64,000 nt of DNA from CAIJMU01 sp035530275 (GTDB lineage: Bacteria; Spirochaetota; Spirochaetia; Treponematales; Rectinemataceae). Shown piece by piece: positions 60,313-64,000 of this stretch (positions are counted from its first letter, which is position 1; every line of letters begins with the position of its first letter). The DNA is taken from assembly GCA_035530275.1 (NCBI GenBank), contig DATKVC010000007.1:248001-312000 (forward strand). The letters run 5' to 3'. The notes below the pieces were generated by a model. It saw only the letters and a program-made list of their open reading frames with translations, did not search any database and was not told where the DNA came from. The position numbers were made by a program, and so were the translations under genes.

Positions 60313-62856
60313 ATGTCACGAATCGAACTCGGGGGCGCCTGGACCCTTATTCGCGTGGGCGACAAGTCGAGTCGCCCCATCGCCATCCCCGGCGACATCA
60401 TGTCCGCCCTGGTCGCCTCGGGCGAACTGGCCGATCCCTTCCTCGACCGCAACGAGCTTGCCGCCCAGTGGGTCGGCCGCGAGGATTGGATCCTGGCCCG
60501 GGACTTCGTCCTCGACGCCAAGACCGCGGGCCGAGCCGACATCTACCTTGATATCGGGGCCCTCGATACGATCGGCGAGGTCCGCCTCAACGGAACCGTC
60601 ATCGGCAAGGGCGAAAGCATGTTCCTCGGCCTTCGACTCGACGCGACCTCAGTGAAAGAGGGCAACAATCGGATCGAGGTCCTCATCCGATCGCCGGAAA
60701 AAGCGGCCTTGGAAAAGGCCTCGATTCTCCCCTACCCCGTACCTCTGTCCACCTACCCCATCTCCTCGCCGAACCGCAACCTCATCCGCAAGGCCCAGTG
60801 CATGTCGGGTTGGGATTGGGGTCCCTGCCTGATGACCGGCGGCATCTACGACGGCATCGCCCTCGTCGCCCTCGACGGCCCGCGCATCGACTACGTGACC
60901 ACGGAAGCCAAGGATCTCGGCGGGGGGCTCTGGCGCCTCGATGTCCATGTCGATCTCAGGGCCAAGGCGCCCGGTCGGGCGGCGATCGTCGCCGAGATCA
61001 AGGGTCGCAAGGCCGAGGTTCTCGTCGACTGTCCGGCCGGCGAATGCAGGGCCGGGCTCTCCCTCGAGCTCGACGACATCGAGAGCTGGTGGCCGTCCGG
61101 CTACGGAGAGCAACCCCTCTACGAGCTCCTCGTCAAGGCGGCGGGGCCCAAGGCGAACGACGCCCACGAAATGCGCAAGCGCATCGGTTTCCGGACCCTC
61201 GAAGTGCTCAACGAGGCCGACGCGGTCGGCAGCTCCCTCGTTTTCCGCGTCAACGGTCGAAGAATCTTCGCCAAGGGCGCCAACTGGATTCCCGCCGACG
61301 CCCTGCCCTCCCGCTGGACGCGCGAGCGTATCGAAGAGCTCCTCCTCTCGGCCAAGGCCGCCAACATGAACATGCTCCGCGTCTGGGGCGGCGGCCGCTA
61401 CGAATCCGAGGATTTCTACGAGCTCTGCGACGAGCTCGGCCTCCTCGTCTGGCAGGACGCGACCTTTTCCTGCGCCCTCTACCCCTCCGAACCGGCCTTT
61501 CTCGGCCTCGTCGAGAGGGAGCTCCGCCACCAGGTGCGGCGGCTCCGCGACCATCCCTCCCTTGCCCTCTGGTGCGGCAACAACGAGGCGCTGGGCGCGA
61601 TAAGTTGGTACGAGGAATCGAAGAAGAACCCCGCGCGCTACATCGTCGACTACGACCGGCTCAACGAGGGCACGGTGGGCCGCAGCATCCGCGAGCTCGA
61701 TCCCGGCCGCAGCTTCTGGCCCTCCTCGCCCTCGGCCGGGCCCGGCGATTTCAGCGACAACTGGCACTCCGACACCCGCGGCGACATGCACTACTGGAGC
61801 GTGTGGCACGAGGGCAGGCCCTTCTCGGCCTACCTCGAGGTCCAGCCCCGCTTCTGCTCAGAGTTCGGCTTCCAGTCCCTCCCCTCCTTCAAGACGGCGA
61901 GTTCCTTCGCGCCCGAGGGCGAGCTCAACATCACGAGCCCGGCCTTCGAGCACCACCAGCGTCACCCCCGTGGCAATTCCCTCATAATTGAAACGATGAC
62001 CCGCTACTTCCGAATGCCCAGGGGTTTCCGCGAAACGCTGTGGCTCTCGCAGGTACAGCAGGCCCTGGCCATCAAGACGGCCGTCGAGTACTGGCGCAGC
62101 CTCCGGGACCGCTGCATGGGCGTCCTCTACTGGCAGCTCAACGACGTCTGGCCGGGATCATCCTGGTCCAGCCTCGAATACGACGGTTCGTGGAAGATCC
62201 TCCATCACGAAGCCAGGCGCTTCTACGATCCCCTGATCGTCTCCCTCTTCGTGAAGGACAGGGTCGTCTACGCGATGGGCGTCAACGACACCGACCGCCA
62301 TGTGATGGGCGTGCTCTCCATCCGCATCAGGCGCTTCGACGGCAGCATCGCGATGGACATCGACACTGACGCCGACCTCCCGCCCGAATCCTCCACCCTC
62401 CTCTGGAAGGCTCCGATCTCCGACCTCCCCTGCCGCCCCGAGGACGTCTACCTCGGCATACGACTCGAGGCGACGAGCTCTGGCGTCCTTCCGGAGAACC
62501 CCTCGCTGGTCTTCGGCATCCCTTCGCTTTCGGGGGGAAGAGCGGAATTCATCAGGCGCAATCAGCTTTTCCTCGTCGAACCCAAGCGCTGCAGCCTCGC
62601 CGACCCGCGCATCGAGCAGAAGATAGTCGAAGAGGAGGGCACGCCCGTCCTCGTCCTCACGGCGAGGGCTCCCGCCTTCTGGGTGACGGCCGAAGTCGAC
62701 GGACTCGCCGGCCAATGGGACGACGCGGGCTTCTACATGATGGGTCGCGAGGAACGGCGGCTCCGCTTCCTGCCGCGGAAGGGCCAGCCCATGCCCTCGA
62801 AGGCCGAGCTCGAGCGCGCGACGCGGATCACCCACCTGCGCGCGAGCTACGACTGA
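60313..62856 (+). CDS. Glycoside hydrolase family 2 beta-mannosidase
   Basis: 847 residues, no signal peptide. Sugar-binding domain (LDIGALDTIGEVRLNGTVIG), immunoglobulin-like domain, and TIM barrel with NGRRIFAKGANWIPADALPS, MLRVWGGGRYESEDFYELCD, acid/base Glu in LALWCGNNEALGA and nucleophile Glu in RFCSEFGFQSLPS. CMSGWDWGPCL is typical of beta-mannosidases. It removes terminal beta-mannosyl residues from imported oligomers. GGAGAGGTCA precedes the ATG. It is on the same strand as the GntR gene but 110 bases away. Confidence 0.93.
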   Translation: MSRIELGGAWTLIRVGDKSSRPIAIPGDIMSALVASGELADPFLDRNELAAQWVGREDWILARDFVLDAKTAGRADIYLDIGALDTIGEVRLNGTVIGKGESMFLGLRLDATSVKEGNNRIEVLIRSPEKAALEKASILPYPVPLSTYPISSPNRNLIRKAQCMSGWDWGPCLMTGGIYDGIALVALDGPRIDYVTTEAKDLGGGLWRLDVHVDLRAKAPGRAAIVAEIKGRKAEVLVDCPAGECRAGLSLELDDIESWWPSGYGEQPLYELLVKAAGPKANDAHEMRKRIGFRTLEVLNEADAVGSSLVFRVNGRRIFAKGANWIPADALPSRWTRERIEELLLSAKAANMNMLRVWGGGRYESEDFYELCDELGLLVWQDATFSCALYPSEPAFLGLVERELRHQVRRLRDHPSLALWCGNNEALGAISWYEESKKNPARYIVDYDRLNEGTVGRSIRELDPGRSFWPSSPSAGPGDFSDNWHSDTRGDMHYWSVWHEGRPFSAYLEVQPRFCSEFGFQSLPSFKTASSFAPEGELNITSPAFEHHQRHPRGNSLIIETMTRYFRMPRGFRETLWLSQVQQALAIKTAVEYWRSLRDRCMGVLYWQLNDVWPGSSWSSLEYDGSWKILHHEARRFYDPLIVSLFVKDRVVYAMGVNDTDRHVMGVLSIRIRRFDGSIAMDIDTDADLPPESSTLLWKAPISDLPCRPEDVYLGIRLEATSSGVLPENPSLVFGIPSLSGGRAEFIRRNQLFLVEPKRCSLADPRIEQKIVEEEGTPVLVLTARAPAFWVTAEVDGLAGQWDDAGFYMMGREERRLRFLPRKGQPMPSKAELERATRITHLRASYD

Positions 62857-62882
62857 GGCGCCGAATAGCAGGGGGCGGGAGG

Positions 62883-63998
62883 ATGCCACTGATCGCGCAC
62901 GTTTCCCCCCTGGCAGCGGCACTCCTCCTATTCGTAGGCTGCGCGCCGAGCCCCTTCGTCATCGGCGTACCTCTCGTCCTCACGGGCGTCAACTCGGCCC
63001 TCGGCGTGGGAGCGCGCAACGGCATCGAACTCGCCGCGAAGGAGATCGATGAGGCGGGCGGAATCAATGGCCACCCCCTCAAACTCATCGTGCGCGACGA
63101 TCGCGACGACCCTGACAAGGCCCTCGCCGTCGACAAGGAGCTCGCCAAGAGAGGCGCTACCGTCCTCGTGGGCCACATGACGAGCAGATCCGGCCTCGAG
63201 GCCATACCCTGGTGCAACGCGAAGGGCATCCTCCTCGTCTCGCCGACCATCTCATCCTCCCACTGGAACGGCCAGGCCGACTGGTTTTTCAGGGTAATTG
63301 GTTCCAATGAACTCAAGGGTAACCTCCTCGCCGAGGAGGCATTGCGGCGCGGCTACAGGAGGGCAGTGGTGTTCTACGAGACTGCGAACCAGGCCTTCAC
63401 CCGGAGCGTCGCGTCGAGCTTCGAAGGCGCCTTCGTAAAAGGGGGCGGTAGCGCGAGCGGAGAGCTTTCCTTCACCTCCTCCCCCGACCTCGACTACGGC
63501 AAGCTCGCCCGTTCGGCCATTTCAGCCAAACCCGACCTCGTGCTGTTCTCCGCGTCGGCCTACGACAATGCCCTTTTCAGCCAGGAACTCGCCAAGTCTG
63601 GCAAGCCCATTCCCGTCTTCGGCCCCATGTGGGCCGCAACCGACGAGCTCTTCGCCTTGGGCGGAAAGAGCGTCGAGGGCCATGTCTTCGCCCTCACCGT
63701 CGATCTCGGGTCGAAGGCGCCAGCCTACGCGAAGTTCCGCGCCGACTACCTTTCGTCATACGGCGAGGAACCGGGTTTCGGGGCGGTGCACGCATACGAA
63801 GCCCTCATGGTGGTGGCCGAGGCCGCGAGAAAGTCGCCGCGGCTCGACGCCGCGGATATCAGGACAGCAATCATATCAATTGGTCGTTTCAAGGGCCTCC
63901 AGGCGGACATTCTCATAGACGCGAACGGGGATTGCAGCCGCCGATACCGGGCCTTCGAGGCGAGGGGTGGCGCCTTCGTGCCTGCGAATGAAGGTTAA
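62883..63998 (+). CDS. Branched-chain-amino-acid-type ABC transporter binding lipoprotein (LivK family)
   Basis: 371 residues. A lipoprotein signal (ALLLFVGC, with the acylated Cys at about residue 20) is followed by a Peripla_BP_6 fold: GARNGIELAAKEIDEAGGIN, HPLKLIVRDDRDDPDKALAV, VLVGHMTSRSGLEAIPWCN and YGEEPGFGAVHAYEALMVVA. Ligand may be an amino acid, urea or amide. GGGAGG lies before the ATG at 62883; the longer frame upstream overlaps the GH2 gene. The permease and ATPase genes presumably follow outside the window. Confidence 0.88.
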   Translation: MPLIAHVSPLAAALLLFVGCAPSPFVIGVPLVLTGVNSALGVGARNGIELAAKEIDEAGGINGHPLKLIVRDDRDDPDKALAVDKELAKRGATVLVGHMTSRSGLEAIPWCNAKGILLVSPTISSSHWNGQADWFFRVIGSNELKGNLLAEEALRRGYRRAVVFYETANQAFTRSVASSFEGAFVKGGGSASGELSFTSSPDLDYGKLARSAISAKPDLVLFSASAYDNALFSQELAKSGKPIPVFGPMWAATDELFALGGKSVEGHVFALTVDLGSKAPAYAKFRADYLSSYGEEPGFGAVHAYEALMVVAEAARKSPRLDAADIRTAIISIGRFKGLQADILIDANGDCSRRYRAFEARGGAFVPANEG

Positions 63999-64000
63999 GC

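Overview
The window is GC-rich, densely coding DNA that looks chromosomal and most likely comes from a free-living or host-associated anaerobic spirochaete. The grounds are an elongation factor G of the spirochaete/mitochondrial type (AHIDSGKTT G1 motif, HEVRGKDG effector region), a FliG/MotA-like fusion protein, a chemoreceptor ending in EFEAF, and small signal-peptide proteins and outer-membrane barrels without recognisable relatives in other phyla. I could not run a phylogeny, so the phylum call is an inference.

Layout. 1-10.7 kb: end of thiD, menA, the FliG-MotA fusion, an ECF sigma factor, a metallo-beta-lactamase-fold hydrolase, a secreted HAD phosphatase, a DMT exporter, bacteriohemerythrin, an RlmN-type rRNA methyltransferase, D-cysteine desulfhydrase, a ferritin-like/VIT1 iron protein and a secreted lipase-like hydrolase. 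10.8-18.1 kb: a CHASE/4xPAS histidine kinase, aspS, then a gene graveyard (a second aspS tail, a YciI-like tail, a frameshifted HTH gene) around a RelE-type toxin-antitoxin pair. 18.2-30.8 kb: propionyl/acyl-CoA carboxylase beta and alpha subunits, an SDR, a DoxX protein, a STAS protein with a zinc ribbon, a Cache/PAS histidine kinase and two outer-membrane proteins. 30.9-34.3 kb: fusA and a P-loop ATPase gene, both with their 3' ends repeated downstream. 34.4-41.6 kb: 5'-nucleotidase, GNAT, a cysteine-less isochorismatase-fold protein, a chemoreceptor, a Fsr-type MFS exporter with its PadR regulator. 41.7-49.3 kb: a minus-strand glycoside operon (ROK regulator, sugar ABC transporter, GH1, GH20). 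49.6-54.1 kb: an accessory island of toxin-antitoxin modules, broken toxins, phased repeats and a nucleotidyltransferase gene with a damaged start. 54.2-60.2 kb: a catabolic operon (DUF6282 hydrolase, GalB-like hydratase, CHA-type aldolase, tripartite tricarboxylate transporter, FCD-GntR regulator). 60.3-64 kb: GH2 beta-mannosidase and a LivK-type lipoprotein.

Themes. (1) Three genes (aspS, fusA, P-loop ATPase) have their 3' coding ends copied just downstream. (2) Many genes have a -10 hexamer ending 6-7 bases before ATG and no Shine-Dalgarno, which predicts leaderless mRNAs. (3) The tricarboxylate cluster joins an uptake system to the last two steps of the 4-oxalomesaconate branch of aromatic degradation, without oxygenases nearby, which suggests scavenging of a pathway intermediate. 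(4) Sugar genes show a carbohydrate-fermenting lifestyle; hemerythrin, the iron transporter and the ferritin-like domain point to oxygen and iron handling.
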